Below, piece by piece: positions 30,870 to 42,395 of a stretch of DNA of 64,000 nucleotides. Source of the DNA: Elgaria multicarinata webbii (Eukaryota > Chordata > Lepidosauria > Squamata > Anguidae); contig NC_086182.1 of assembly GCF_023053635.1 (NCBI RefSeq), positions 4,861,001 to 4,925,000 of the forward strand, read 5' to 3'. The notes under the pieces are model-generated. The model was not told the origin of the DNA. It saw nothing but the letters and a program-made list of their open reading frames with translations, and did not search any database. How positions within the stretch are numbered: the stretch's first letter is position 1; each line of letters opens with the position of its first letter. Position numbers and translations under genes: made by a program.

Positions 30870-32060
30870 CATTAAAGATACACAAGTCTTCATACAGAGG
30901 ACAAGATTACTGTCCTGGGAGTGCCTGTTGGAAAAGGTGTGTTTTCGGTAGGTTGCTTAATTAGTAGTGGTGGGGAGTTCCGGAGAGTGGACATCATGAT
31001 ACTAAAGGCCCTCTTCTGAGCTGTGATGAACTGGACCTCTTAAATCTTGGGTACCACCAGGAGTGGTACCATCAGGATCATCTCCTGATGATCGCAGCAA
31101 CTGAGCAGGTCAGTAGGGGACCAACAGATCTCTTAATTATGCTGGGCGGCCTGAATTGTTTAGGGCTTATGTTTGTTGTTGTTTATTCGTTCAGTCGCTT
31201 CCGACTCTTCGTGACTTCATGGACCAGCCCACGCCAGAGCTTTCTGTCGGCTGTCGCCACCCCCAGCTCCCCCAAGGTCAAGTCTGTCACCTCCAGAATA
31301 TCATCCATCCATCTTGCCCTTGGTCGGCCCCTCTTCCTTTTGCCTTCCACTTTCCCTAGCATCAGCCTCTTCTCCAGGGTATCCTGTCTTCTCATTATGT
31401 GGCCAAAGTACTTCAGTTTTGCCTTTAATATCATTCCCTCAAGTGAGCAGTCTGGCTTTATTTCCTGGAGTATGGACTGGTTTGATCTTCTTGCAGTCCA
31501 AGGCACTCTCAGAATTTTCCTCCAACACCACAGTTCAAAAGCATCTATCTTCCTTCGCTCAGCCTTCCTTATGGTCCAGCTCTCACAGCCATAGGTTACT
31601 ACGGGGAATACCGTTGCTTTAACTATGCGGACCTTTGTTGTCAGTGTGGTGTCTCTGCTCTTAACTATTGGAAGCAGCCTGTGGAGTCTCCTCGCTGGAA
31701 TGTGTCATATGCTGTAGCTTTAACCATAAGGTGCTCCCATTTTCAAGTTCTGCACCAACTGCAGCTTCCGGATCTGCCTTAAGGGCAGCCCCACATAAAG
31801 CACATTGCAGCCATTCAGTTTTGAGGTTACCAGTGCATGGACCACAGTGGTCAAGCTATCCCTGTCTTGAATGACTGCAACTGTTTTACCTGCTGAAGCC
31901 GATAGAAGGTGTTCCTAGCCATCGAGCAGTGACATTGCTGGATAAATGACGACCCCGGATCCTGCACCTGCTCCTCCAGGGGAAGCGTAACCCCATCCAG
32001 AGCAGATGGCTGATCTAGTTCTTGGATACAAGAGCCACTCACCTGCTGCCACTCACACTC
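30870..32060 (-). mobile_element. L2-type LINE, interrupted by a BovB end
   Basis: Two pieces, 30870-31168 and 31690-32060, both decayed L2 reverse-strand coding sequence (the second contains the complement of the VQNAAxR-type region: TTGCAGCCATTCAGTTTTGA). The BovB/RTE end at 31170-31680 separates them. Confidence 0.65.
31170..31680 (-). mobile_element. BovB/RTE LINE 3' end
   Basis: A - strand frame (31183-31506) reads LKYFGHIMRRQDTLEKRLML, GKVEGKRKRGRPRARWMDDI and LVHEVTKSRKRLNE, which is the C-terminal end of BovB ORF2. The 3' tail is GTTGTTGTTTATTCGTTCAG in reverse, as in squamate BovB. It is the presumed source of the SINE tail nearby. Confidence 0.88.
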
Positions 32061-32070
32061 ACTCACTCAC

Positions 32071-32940
32071 TTTTTTTTCCTTTTTTTTCTTTTTTTCTTT
32101 TTTATTAAACAATATACAACAAACACAAAAACAACAAATAAAATCACTTAATACATAAACATAAAATTGCCTTAATATCTTATATTCAAATTTAACCTAT
32201 TAAACATATTTGTACTAAACATAACAGTGCTCCCCCACCACGGGATCTCATTCCTGTTTCCAAAAACTCATAGTTTCATCTGTTGGTGGTTTCCCACTTC
32301 CTTTAAAGAACACAAACTCTAGGAACTTTTTCCATATACCCTCAAAATCGTTCGTTTTTACTATGACTCTTTTCATTTTAATATTACATGTCAATTTATC
32401 ATTTATAGCAATGTCCCACACTTCTTTATACCATTCTTCAATACAACAGTCTCCTTGAATCTTCCAGTTCCTAGCTACAATCAACCTCGCAGCCGTCAGC
32501 AGGTTAGTTATCAGTTCTTTCGCTTCTTTATTACATTTAAGTTCTTCTTGCAGTGAGAGTAATGCAATCCTTGGTGTAACCTCTACTTTAAATCCCACAA
32601 TCTGCTCAATCTCAAAGAACACCATCTTCCACAACTTTTGCACATGTTTACAATCCCACCACATATGTAAATAAGTTCCTTTTTCACCACAACCCCTCCA
32701 ACAATCTGCTGAAAGCTGCTTATTAATCTTATTTAATCTGACCGGAGTTAAGTACCACCTCCATACAAGTTTATAGTAATTCTCCTTTATTCTTACTGAC
32801 ATATTTCTCAACACTCTCTGTCTCCATAGTCCTTCCCATCTCTGCTGTCCTCTGCTCATCTTCATTTGTATCAGTGAAGCTTCCCGACTTTGGGTTGTCA
32901 TCAGCTCTCCTTCAGGTCTGCCCTCATTCTCATTGCCCTG
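32071..32940 (-). mobile_element. L1 LINE 3' end (5'-truncated) with poly(A)
   Basis: The reversed poly(A) is the T-rich run at 32071-32104. The - strand frame 32248-32901 (217 codons) contains NYYKLVWRWYLTPVRLNKIN, CWRGCGEKGTYLHMWWDCKH and VQKLWKMVFFEI, the L1 ORF2 C-terminus. It is one uninterrupted frame, so the copy is fairly young. Confidence 0.93.
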
Positions 32941-32965
32941 GATGGTAACTGAAATATTGTATTCA

Positions 32966-33228
32966 TAGAATCATAGAATAGTAGAGTTGGAAGGTGTGTA
33001 ATAAGGCCATCAAGTCTAACCCGCTGCTCAGTGCAGGAATCCACCTTAAAGCATCCCTAACAGATGGTTGTCCAGCTGCCTCCTGAATGCCTCAAGTGTG
33101 GGAGAGCCCACAACCTCCCTAGGTAACTGGTTCCATTGTCGTACTGCTCTAACAGTCAGGAAGTTTTTCCTGATGTCCAGCTGGAATCTGGCTTCCTTTA
33201 ACTTGAGCCCGTTATTTCGATCCATAAG
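32966..33228 (-). mobile_element. CR1 LINE 3' end
   Basis: Tail TCATAGAATCATAGAATAGT, then the usual reverse-strand C-terminus to CCCGTTATTTCG. Confidence 0.92.
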
Positions 33229-33249
33229 AACGTAAGAAGAGGCACACAA

Positions 33250-33462
33250 ATCCATCTATTTATTTATTTATTTATTACATTTTTATCCCACCTTTTCCCC
33301 TCTTGCAAAGAACCCAAGGCAGCTTACATGATCCGCCTCCTCTCCATTTCATCCTTACAATGACCCTGTGAGGTAGGTTAAGTTGAGAGTCAGTGACGGG
33401 CCAAAGTTATCCGGTGAGCTTCATGGCCGAGTGGGGATTAGAACCCAGATCTCTTGAGTCCC
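33250..33462 (-). mobile_element. tRNA-derived SINE (family K), reverse
   Basis: Tail ATTTATTTATTTATTTATTA reversed, then TTACAATGACCCTGTGAGGT and GCCGAGTGGGGATTAGAACC. Confidence 0.85.
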
Positions 33463-33640
33463 AAGAATTTATTCCTGCTCTCTGCTTCCTGTTCTTTAAC
33501 CAGTTACTGATCCATAAGAGGACCTCTCCCCTTATTCCATGATTGCTAACTTTGCTCAGGAGTCTTTGGTGAGGGACTTTATCAAGAGCCTTTTGGAAGT
33601 CGCAGTAAACAGCGTCTAATCTGAGGCCTGCCATGGATTG
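33463..33640 (-). mobile_element. CR1 LINE, reverse transcriptase core fragment
   Basis: - strand peptides VYCDFQKALDKVPHQRLLSK and GIRGEVLLWISNWLKNRKQR belong to the CR1 polymerase domain. Confidence 0.85.
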
Positions 33641-33769
33641 ATTCTCCCTGTCTTGTCATTTTACACAACCGTCTGTCTTCTTCCAACAATTTCCTGTCTG
33701 TCTGAAGTGTCCTCTTTCAATTTAAATACACGTTTCCAACTTGATGGGTTGTTTCAATTGAAAGGAATG

Positions 33770-34085
33770 TAGGATGACCCTATGAAAAGGAGGACCGGGC
33801 TCCTGTATCTTTAACAGTTGCATAGAAAAGGGAATTTCAGCAGGTGTCATTTGTATATATGGAGAACCTGCTGAAATTCCCTCTTCATCACCACAGTTAA
33901 AGGTGCAGGAGCTATACTGTGACCAGACTTAAAAGAGGGCAGGGCACCTGCAGCTTTAACTGTGGTGATGAAGAGAAAATTTCACCAGGTTCCCCATATA
34001 GACAAATGACACCCGCTGAAATTCCCTTTTCTATGCAACTGTTAAAGATACAGGAGCCCGGTCCTCCTTTTCATGTGGTCACCCT
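33770..34085. mobile_element. hAT-like MITE, family A, copy 5
   Basis: Ends TAGGATGACCCTATG and CATGTGGTCACCCT. Flanks AAGGAATG and AATGAATG agree at seven of eight. Full-length double palindrome. Confidence 0.88.
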
Positions 34086-34086
34086 A

Positions 34087-35670
34087 ATGAATGAGATTAA
34101 AGTTAGTCAGGACTAACTTTTCCCATTCATTTCAATGGGACTACCCTTGGAAACAATCCATTGTCGTATGAAATGCTTCGCCAAAAAGTCCAACTGCATT
34201 TGCCTTATCCAGACACAAAGGGCATATCTACACGATAGGCCGAAACTGCCTTAACAGTCTCCCCGGGGAAGTGTCATTCCATGAGGCTAGTGAGGGATCT
34301 CTGAAACAGAGCTGGGTTGTTGTGTCGATTTGCCCAAGAAGTCAGGCGGTTTAGCTTTAGCATGAATTGCCTTCCAAGGAGACGCTCTTGCATTCAGTTC
34401 CGCGTACCTTTAATTGTTATTTCCTGTAATACTTGGCTCTTTATTACCACTGAACTAAATGCTACTAAGTCCATCGTTTCCCCAGCTCATTTTATTCCAT
34501 TTCTTGGTACAACTGCAGCTCTGCTCCTGTTTGGGGACCATCCCAGAATTGATTGATGAATCAACCCTCTTTGCTTTTAGACCAACTCTTTCATGTTCCA
34601 ACTCCTTCAGTGTTGCTGAATGAAGAAGGTTTGGCACTCCACCACCTCTGACTGCATTAAGTATGAATTTGACGGCAATGACCCCAGCGGGGAAGAGGCT
34701 CTTTTATGAGTAGAGCCCTGACTAGATTCCAAGTCCACAATCAGCCTTCCAGAACCTGGAAAACCAGGTTCTGCAACCCCGACCCTATCCGGCATGAGGG
34801 AGTGGTTTGCCCAAGACCTTTTAAGGTGGTGGTGGTGGTGGTGGCAATCCTCAGGCCTGGGGCCCTCATCTGCCCCCCTAATCTGGTTCTCACACACACA
34901 CACTTCAATTAAGGTTGAATTCGTCTCCTAAGGCAGCAGTAGCCAGTCACAGTTAGGTTGAACAAAAGAAAAGGGAATCAGGGCAGGGGCTCTTTAAATA
35001 GATTCTGGACTCTGTGAGAAGAGGAAGAGGTGGGGCAGAGGCGCACCATAAAAGCCTGAAGGCTAGAAGCTTAGGGGAGGGAGAAGGATGGTAGTAAAGA
35101 GCCTCAGGAGAAATGGCTGAAAGGAGCAGCTGGAAGGCAAAAGAAGGGGAGAGGAGTAGCTGGGTTTCCTTGAGAGCCAGGGACTTGTGGCAGAGGAGGG
35201 GCTGCTGACAAAGGCAGGGGAGATCTACCTCTGGAGGCAGCAGCCAGAAGCCCACAGGAACAGGTGGATGAGAAAATATTTGCTTACCTCCCCAGAAAGC
35301 TCAGGAACACAGCACCCTGACTCCGCAACTACTCACCAACCTCTAGCATAGTTATGTAAGCAGATCCTACAGCTACCGCTCTCAGGTTATGCACTCTAAA
35401 CTCACAGCTACCTGCACTGCAGACCTTTGACCTGCTCCAGCCTGGGAGCAGCCATCCCAGCCCCCTTGGCCCTGCCCACCCCTGGAATGTGGCCCCTGAA
35501 AGCTGTTCTGAAACATCCTTTGCTCCTTGTTCTGAAAGAGGTCCAGTGCCTCTGATTTAGGGAGACCCAGATGTGATGATAAACAAGATGACAAGCAGGT
35601 GCAGCGAACTCATGTTACTCCCTTTCTTTTCCCAGCATGGTGACATCAACATGTGGTCCTTCACCCTGCA
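34087..35670. other. Intron 2 stretch with no recognised gene
   Basis: (GGT)n at about 34826-34844 and a CA run near 34892. A possible family I start lies near 34211. A purine-rich stretch runs from 34960 to 35240. No exon seen. Confidence 0.45.
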
Positions 35671-35678
35671 CCCTTTCC

Positions 35679-35898
35679 TAGGGTGACCCTATGAAAAGGA
35701 AGACAGGGCTCCTGCATCTTTAACAGTTGCATAGAAAAGGGAATTTCAGCAGGTGTCATTTGTATATATGGGGAACCTGGTGAAATTCCCTCTTCATCGC
35801 ACCAGTTAAAGCTGCAGGAGCTATACTAGAGTGACCAGGTTTAACAGAGGGCAGGGCAGAGACAGGAGCCCTGTCCTCCTTTTCATATGGTCACCCTG
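35679..35898. mobile_element. hAT-like MITE, family A, copy 6 (internally shortened)
   Basis: Flanks CCCTTTCC and CCCTTTTC agree at seven of eight. About 100 bp is missing from the right half, after GAGGGCAGGGCAGAG. Confidence 0.88.
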
Positions 35899-35974
35899 CC
35901 CTTTTCACATGATTAGCTGTCATGTCGATGAGGGACTTCAGGATGTGATGTCACACATTTCCATAACTCCATGT

Positions 35975-36250
35975 TATAGGAGAGGGGTGGCCCAAGACAT
36001 GTTGTTGCCTGAAGCAAAGGACATGATGGCGTGCCCCTCCTATTCCATGTACAAAAGCCAGCTGGACCGTCAGATGAATTTTCTTTCAATGCTGGTGACT
36101 GGACAGCAGGCTCCATTGCATCTGAATAGAGCAGTCTAGCTTAGGGAGCCCACAGCACACGGGTCTCTCCTCTAATACCTTGCTGCCGCCTCTCAGCATC
36201 TGCCGCCTGAGGCAACTGCTTCCCTCTGCCAAATGGTAGGGCTGGCCCTT
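35975..36250. mobile_element. DNA transposon-like repeat, family J, reverse copy
   Basis: GGTGGCCCAAGACATGTTGT, CTGCCGCCTGAGGCAACTGC and GGTAGGGCTGGCCC mirror the copies at 9636 and 59612. Confidence 0.6.
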
Positions 36251-36589
36251 TGTCGGGAAGGGGAAGCACTCAACACAGGCGCGCCATTTTTGACAATGAC
36301 CCTGTATTCCTTGACGGGCCCACCGAGCCATGCCCTGTGGGATCTGAGTCTCCCCGTCTCCCATCCCGCACCAGCAATCCCCCACACCAGCAAAACATGC
36401 ATTTTAGGATAAATGTGTATTTCGAGGGCAGATGCCCTTAGAAATTTGTGTTTTGTGAGAAAATATGTTCAAAAGTACATATTTGAATACAGTTTTCCGC
36501 CCGTGTACTTTAAAAGAAACGATTTGCAGATTATTACAGAAATGGTACGGAACGTGCAAAACTGACAGAGGAAATACTCTGCTGCTAAG

Positions 36590-37130
36590 ATCATCTTCTT
36601 GGCTCTCCGCTCTGACCATGTAACTCCACTTCTGAAATCTCTTCATTGGCTTCCAATTCACTTCAGAATCCAATATAAACTTCTCCTGTTGACCTACAAA
36701 GCTTTTCACTGTCTAGCTCCTTCCTATCTTTCCTCTCTCATCTCACACTATTGCCCCGCTCGTGCTCTTCGCTCCTCTGATGCCATGTTTCTCACCTGCC
36801 CAAGGGTCTCTCCTTCCCTTGCTCGGCTCCGTCCATTTTCTTCGGCTGCCCCTAACGCCTGGAACGCTCTTCCAGAACATTTGAGAACTACAAGTTCAAT
36901 CGCAGTTTTTAAAGCTCAGCTAAAACCTTTTCTTTTTCCTAAAGCTTTTAAAACTTGATTTTGTTCTGACTTTATACTGCTAGTTTTACCTTACCCAGTG
37001 CCTGTTTGGTGCATTCTCTTCCCCTCCTTATTGTTTTATTATGATTTTATTAGAATGTAAGCCTATGCGGCAGGGTCTTGCTATTTACTGTTTTACTCTG
37101 TACAGCACCATGTACACTGATGGTGCTATA

Positions 37131-37168
<38 letters not shown>
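36590..37168 (+). mobile_element. L2 LINE 3' end with open frame
   Basis: Frame 36599-36958 (119 codons) reads ALRSDHVTPLLKSLHWLPIH, IQYKLLLLTYKAFHCLAPSY and APNAWNALPEHLRTTSSIAV, the L2 ORF2 C-terminus, followed by the L2 3' UTR (CATGTACACTGATGGTGCTA) and an (AATA)n tail. Well preserved relative to other L2 remnants here. Confidence 0.9.
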
Positions 37169-37170
<2 letters not shown>

Positions 37171-37690
37171 AACTGTCCATCCTTAAATTCTGGCCCTTCA
37201 CCCAGAGATTTCAGCCCTTTCTGCATGAATCCCCAAAGTGGAGGCTAAAGCCCCGCCACCTCTTGCCAGCCCCCAGGACTCGGCAGTCCTTACTCCAAGG
37301 ACAAAACCAGCGACCAGACGTGGGTTTACAGGGCCTTTAACAGCAGTCTGGCAGGCAGAAATTGAGCAGATGGGATGCTTTTCCCATCACTCGATAAATA
37401 AATAAATACGTCTGCTTGCCAGGAAAAGTTCCACCAGTTTTATTCCTCCGTGCATCATGAGGCTGTTGTTCGGGGCACAGGGGCCAGGGCAGGAGAAAAC
37501 GAAAGGGGCAGCCCTCCCTCGAGTGGAAGTCAAGAGACAGGCTGGAGCTTCTCACGGGACGCAGCCGGCCGCTCTGGTCTCTCAGCTGATTGTCGCATGG
37601 AGGCAATGGACATTCAGCTCTTTGCAGAAGCTGGAGAGAGTCGCAGGGCGTGTCTTTAAATCGTCATGTATAAATCAGGCGTTACTGAGT
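37169..37690. other. Intron 2 stretch with no recognised feature
   Basis: Moderately GC-rich, apparently unique. No exon recognised. Confidence 0.45.
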
Positions 37691-37696
37691 TCGAGG

Positions 37697-37828
37697 CAGT
37701 GGAAGCTGGTGGTTCCAACATCAGTGGGGCAGTGAATCCACTCCAGGTTTCCGTCAGAAGTAGTCAGAACTTTGAAACCTGGAGTAGATTTACCGCCCCA
37801 CTGACTTCGGAGCCAGCCGCCTCCACTG
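37697..37828. mobile_element. hAT-like MITE, family B, copy 4
   Basis: CAGTGGAAGCTGGTGGTTCC at the left and GAGCCAGCCGCCTCCACTG at the right. Flanking duplication not recognisable. Confidence 0.8.
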
Positions 37829-37832
37829 GGGC

Positions 37833-38361
37833 ATGTTATAGAGCTCGAAGGGACCTTGGAGATCATCCAGTCCACCCCCCTGCTCAATCCAAGCTCTGCC
37901 ATGCAGGATGAAGCTGCAGCATCCCTGACAGATGACCATTCAGCCTCTGCTTCAATACCTCCAGCGGAGAACCCACCGCTTCCCAAGGCAGTCTGTTCCA
38001 TTGCCAAACAGTTCTCGCTGTTAAGGAAATTTCTCCTAACGTTTAGCCAGAATCTGCTCCCCTGCCATTTCCAACCGTTGGTTCTAATCCTTCCTTTGGG
38101 AGCAACAGAGACCAAATCCAGATCCCTCACTGTTCCGGTTGTCATTCTCTGCGCATGCTCCATCCAACTTGACAATGTCCTCCTCACAACAGGGTGCCCA
38201 GAACTGGACACGACCCCAAATGTGGCCTATTTGAACAGAGTGGAACTATTACGTCCCATGACCTGGCACCCTGCTTCTGTTAATACAGCCGAAGATTACA
38301 TTTGCTTTTTTAGCAGCTGCATCACACTGCTGGCTCATATCAGTGCAAAGTTTATGTGTGG
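37833..38361 (-). mobile_element. CR1 LINE, other subfamily
   Basis: Reversed end TATAGAGCTCGAAGGGACCT and CATCCAGTCCACCCCCCTGC, then - strand C-terminus and VRRTLSSWMEHAQRM-type sequence. The tail lacks the ATTCTATG octamers of the main subfamily. Confidence 0.75.
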
Positions 38362-38369
38362 CCCTAATT

Positions 38370-38440
38370 TATTTTATTTATTTATTTATTTATTGCATTT
38401 TTATACCGCTCAATAGCTGAAGCTCTCTGGGCGGTTCACA
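38370..38440 (-). mobile_element. L2-type LINE tail
   Basis: TTATTTATTTATTTATTGCA, TATACCGCTCAATAGCTGAA and CTCTCTGGGCGGTTCACAAG. Confidence 0.85.
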
Positions 38441-38921
38441 AGACGGGTGGGCCACTGTGGGTGTCCCCCACCCCCCAGCCACAATTGCCAAAAAATGAAT
38501 TTTGGCAGCAATGCAGCAGCAATACAATAAACCACAATTTTTGGGCGCCTGCACCTTGTTTTAAGGTCAAACCACATTCCTGGAATCCTTGGGGTAGCCC
38601 AATTTGCATTAAAACAAGGCAGCTGTTCCCTATGCGCCTTGTTGAAAGGTGAAACTGCAGCTTTTTAAATCTGGTAGCAATTCAGCTGGGTAGAGTCAAT
38701 GATTTGGAGGCGGGATGGGGTGCAAAGAAGGAGGGTGGCTGCAGTCAGTCACGTCAGTGGAACAAGCAGTGTCAGTTTTCGGATGGGCGTGGGGCTGTTT
38801 TGGCTCAAATGACTGGTCCAAAACAGAAAGTGGAAGGCAAGACTGGGGGTGGGTGGCTGGGAAGTGAACCTAAGACCACGCTGGGCTGTTCTGCTCTGCG
38901 CTCTGAGCAGTCCTTGTCAAA

Positions 38922-39000
38922 CAGTGGAAGCTGGTGACTCCGAGGCCAGTGGGGCGGTTTTCAGTCAGGACCAGACAGATCTCTAAAGGAGCCCCAGGCT
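38922..39000. mobile_element. hAT-like MITE, family B, copy 5 (left half) next to exon 3
   Basis: CAGTGGAAGCTGGTGACTCC, GGGGCGGTTTTCAGTCAGGA and ATCTCTAAAGGAGCCC. The right arm is absent. It ends about 30 bp before the exon 3 start. Confidence 0.75.
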
Positions 39001-39028
39001 ATAACCTCCTTGTGACTTGCCTTGATAG

Positions 39029-39098
39029 GAATGCCCCAGTGGCCTGGTGGACGAAGAGACCTTCAAGCTGATCTATGCTCAGTTCTTCCCCCAAGGAG
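39029..39098 (+). CDS. KCNIP3: KCNIP3 coding exon 3: degenerate EF-hand 1
   Basis: Acceptor CTTGCCTTGATAG, donor GGAG/GTGAGT. Encodes residues 77-99, [19 protein letters not shown] then FPQG, plus one base. KNECPSG is the KChIP first EF-hand, which cannot bind calcium because cysteine-proline replaces ligand residues. The pyrimidine tract before the acceptor is short (CTTGCCTTGATAG), and a MITE half lies just upstream. Confidence 0.97.
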
Positions 39099-39308
39099 GT
39101 GAGTCTTGGGTTGATGTCTTTGCTGCAGCTCTGCAGCTGGACCAGATGCTGAGAAGCGCCCCGTTCGCACCTGCCCACGGGAGGCCTGCTGCAAAGCTTT
39201 TCCCTGCAGAAGCAGTCCTGCCGACCAATGTTTTGCACCCCACAACGGTCCCCATTCACGCAGCTCCCCACATCGGCTCAAGCCTCCTCCCTGAACACTG
39301 TACCATGC

Positions 39309-39677
39309 TGGGTGACTGTATGGGAAGGAGGACAGGGCTCTTGTATCTTTAACAGTTTGTTTATTTATTTATTACATTTTTATACTGCCCAATAGCCGAA
39401 GCTCTCTGGGCGGTTCACAAAAGTTGTCTAGAAAAGGGAATTTCAGCAGGGGTCGGCTGGTGAAATTCCCTCTTCATCACAGCAGTTAAAGCTGCAGGAG
39501 CCCTGCCCTTTTTGTATCTGGTCAAGAGGGCAGGGCTCCTGCAGCTTTAACTGCTGTGATGAAGAGGGAATTTCACCAGGTGCTGCGTGCATACAAATGA
39601 CCCCTGCTGAAATTCCCTTTTCTATGCAATTGTTAAAGATACAGGAGCCCTGCCCTCCTTTCCATACTGTCACCCCA
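39309..39677. mobile_element. hAT-like MITE, family A, copy 7, with L2 tail inside
   Basis: Flanks TACCATGC and TACCATGG agree at seven of eight. An L2 tail (39355-39425, TATACTGCCCAATAGCCGAA) is inserted in the left arm after TTTAACAGTT. Confidence 0.88.
39355..39425 (-). mobile_element. L2-type LINE tail nested in MITE
   Basis: Reversed ATTTATTTATTACATTTTTA tail and CTCTCTGGGCGGTTCACAAA. Only about 70 bp. Confidence 0.85.
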
Positions 39678-40038
39678 TACCATGGCAAAGATTTGGTTGG
39701 CTTCCCACCACAAGAAGAGGGGGTGCCATTGCATATTTAGGATGGCTAGCAAACTAGTCTGTCTCCCCAGGGAATTCTGGAAAGTGTAGTTCTGCGGCGG
39801 GGAGAGATTTCAGCAACTTTAGCAAAACACCATTCTTTGACAGGAAGAAGCCATGATAGTTAATCAGGCATAAAACTAATATTTCCATTATAGTCTTCCT
39901 GTAGCAGGAAAGCCTGGACTTCTGATTGGTGGAGCTGGTGAGGCGGCATGGAACGTTCTTTGTGGGGTGGCCACATGCATTGCCCAAAAAGCGGACAAAA
40001 AGACACCAGCTTGCACAAAATGTGCACATGCTGATTCA

Positions 40039-40061
40039 GAGAGAGAGAGAGAGAGAGAGAG
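40039..40061. repeat. (GA)n microsatellite
   Basis: Eleven pure GA units. Confidence 0.95.
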
Positions 40062-40079
40062 CTGCAAATGTAGAAATAA

Positions 40080-40457
40080 TGATTGGAGTTTAAGTAGAAA
40101 TACAATACATCTCTCAGCAGAGTGAGGAAGATGGTGACCAGGGGAGCTGTAGGCCTGCTCCATCTGCAGTACAGGTGCCATGGACAACTTCAAGGCCCAT
40201 CTGCTGCTCCCCCTTCTTGGGATTCTTTAACAGAGAACTGTTCTCAGACCAGTGGAGGCTGGTGGCTCCGATTTCGGTGGGGCGGTGAATCCATTCTGAG
40301 TTTCAGCCAGAACTCTAAAGGAACTGAACCTATTTTGAGGGTTCTTGATGGTTCTACTGAAACCAAAAATGGATCCACAGCCCCACTAAAATCAAAGCCA
40401 CTGGCCTTCTAAATAGAGGACTGCCCTTTGCAAAGTTGGACACCCGGCCACCCTACT
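40080..40457. mobile_element. Family G repeat split by a family B MITE
   Basis: AGTAGAAATACAATACATCT, ACTTCAAGGCCCATCTGCTG and CACCCGGCCACCCTAC match the copy at 60050-60293. A family B MITE (CAGTGGAGGCTGGTGGCTCC ... CCACTG) interrupts it at 40250-40403. Probably a non-autonomous DNA transposon with TGGCCACCCT-type ends. Confidence 0.6.
40250..40403. mobile_element. hAT-like MITE, family B, copy 6
   Basis: The left end is intact. The right end is shortened (ATCAAAGCCACTG). Nested in the family G repeat. Confidence 0.75.
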
Positions 40458-41753
40458 GCTGCCAACTCCGCAAACAAACCCATCTAAATTTTTGCAGTCC
40501 ACTGAGGAGGCCAATAATTATCAGGAATTAACCCTTTTCATCCCAAGCAAAGGTGTGATATAAATTGCTCCTCTAAAGCTGCTTCCTGCATTGGGGAAAA
40601 TCCCCCCAGCAGCAGCAAGAGGGGCATTGCCCCTCCCAGAAATACCAGCATAGAGAAGGGGTTTTCCTTAGGGCTGCAGCAGGGAAAGAAACACATGAAT
40701 TCCCACTCCAGGCCTGGTGTGGGCCTGATGATTATCTCTTCCTCCTCCACCACTGACATTATCTACATTTTTTAAATAATAATAATAATCTTGCATGTTA
40801 ACAGCAGAGGTGCATTTATCAGTATGTCATTTAAACAGGCTGTTGGTTTGTGGGAGGGTATTCCCTTTTTAAAAGTAGCATATTACATCTGTCAGTCTAA
40901 AGAAATAAAGGAAAATATTTGGGGTTAAGATGAAATGACTATACTGTTGTTCAGTTGCACATGTTAAGCATATGTAAATTACAAAGGCGTGTTTTGTTTT
41001 GGTTTTACTCTCATTTTATTAAAAATCTTGGGAATTGTAATTTGGTGAAGGTACAGAGAATTCTTTGCACAATGGGCTTTTCTACATGAAGCTTTTAACC
41101 CACACTTTTGCTGAAGTTTCTGCTTTGGGGCTCCCCCCTCCCCCCCGGAATGTGTGTGTCTGTCTCTGCCTTTCGATACGTTCCATTATATAACCCCTAG
41201 GTGGCATGGTGGTTTAGGAGAATTGCACGATTGCATGAGATTTCTATGGCAATATAGAGGCCACTTGGTAAAAAAAAAAATACCACACTTTCTCTGTTAA
41301 GAAAAAAACCCATGACATGGTTACAAAGCACGGGAGAGGTTCTGGAGGATGACGCCACCGTGTAAAGGACCTGCAAACTACCATGACTGAGCAGTCAGAC
41401 GTGCACAATAAAAGGCTCATGTAGAAATTCTCAATTTCTCCAGCCCCTTTCCCAGGGACCCCTGGGGCAAGGAAATACCTATTATTACCTGGTTGAATTT
41501 TTTTTTTGGGGGGGGGGGAGATGTAGTGAAAATGGAACTTGGTATGTTGGACTAGGACTGGGGAGTTCTGGGTCCAAAACCTTGCTCAGCCTAACCTACT
41601 TCCTTTCATCCTCACTGCTGTGACGCTAAAAACGGGACACCTCTCATGGAGCCGGAGGGGAGGAAGACATTGCTGGGAAGGGCCTCTCTACAGTGAGTAA
41701 GCAAGACCCTGCAAGCGTTGGTAGCCCATCTGCTTCTGCCATTACCTTTGCAG
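40458..41753. other. End of intron 3, no gene
   Basis: A decayed element related to family F is possible at 41190-41430 (GTGTAAAGGACCTGCAAACT). G run near 41500-41519. No other feature seen. Confidence 0.45.
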
Positions 41754-41824
41754 ATGCCACCATGTACGCCCACTTCCTGTTCAATGCCTTTGATGTGGAC
41801 CGGAACGGAGCCATCCACTTTGAG
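41754..41824 (+). CDS. KCNIP3: KCNIP3 coding exon 4: EF-hand 2
   Basis: Acceptor CATTACCTTTGCAG, donor TGAG/GTAAAC. Encodes residues 100-123, DATMYAHFLFNAFDVDRN then GAIHFE. The EF2 loop is DVDRNGAIHFED (completed by exon 5). Aspartate instead of glutamate at loop position 12 favours magnesium or weak calcium binding, as in other KChIPs. Mammalian KChIP3 has DADGNG in this loop, so V and R are local changes at non-ligand positions. Confidence 0.97.
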
Positions 41825-42089
41825 GTAAACTGCCCTTTCCGTTCCTTGGATTATGGTTCTGGACAGTAGGCGTTAACCATCTGGAGGGCAAAGTGAGGAG
41901 CCGGCAATAGTTTTTAAGGGTCGAAGAGTTTTCAGATACGATACAAAAACCTGCTGAACCTGTTTGCCAGAGGAAGAAGTGGGATGAGTGTGAACAGTGT
42001 CCTTCTTTAAACAGCTTTCCACACTTTTTGGAGCGGGGGAACCCTATTTGGTCTGGGATGCAATTCCTTGCCTTGAGCAAACGCATTGT

Positions 42090-42290
42090 ATCAATGGAGA
42101 TTAGATGGTAGGAGGGGCCTGAGGCAGGGCAGGAAAGGACCCTCCTACAAGATGTAGGTGGTGTCCCCCAACTTGGACAGCTTTAAAAGGTGACTAGGAC
42201 ACTTCATGGAGAAGAAGGCTGTCCATGGCTCCCAGTCATGAGGGCTTCTGGTCTGATCCAACACAGCTCTTCTGTTCTTATGAAGTGGAC
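42090..42290 (+). mobile_element. Old CR1/L3-type LINE 3' fragment
   Basis: ACTTGGACAGCTTTAAAAGG, TCATGGAGAAGAAGGCTGTC and GGTCTGATCCAACACAGCTC; same kind as 13102-13440. Confidence 0.6.
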
Positions 42291-42395
42291 TGTGGACCAC
42301 AAAAGTTTGTGCCATAATATATTTATTAGCCTTTAAGTATCATGATACTAATTTTTGCTACTCTTTTGGAACCTGATTACTATGGTGGAGTATAG

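Noticed and set aside
32248-32901. 217-codon open frame on the - strand
   Set aside because: L1 ORF2 C-terminus next to a reversed poly(A) tract, not a host gene.
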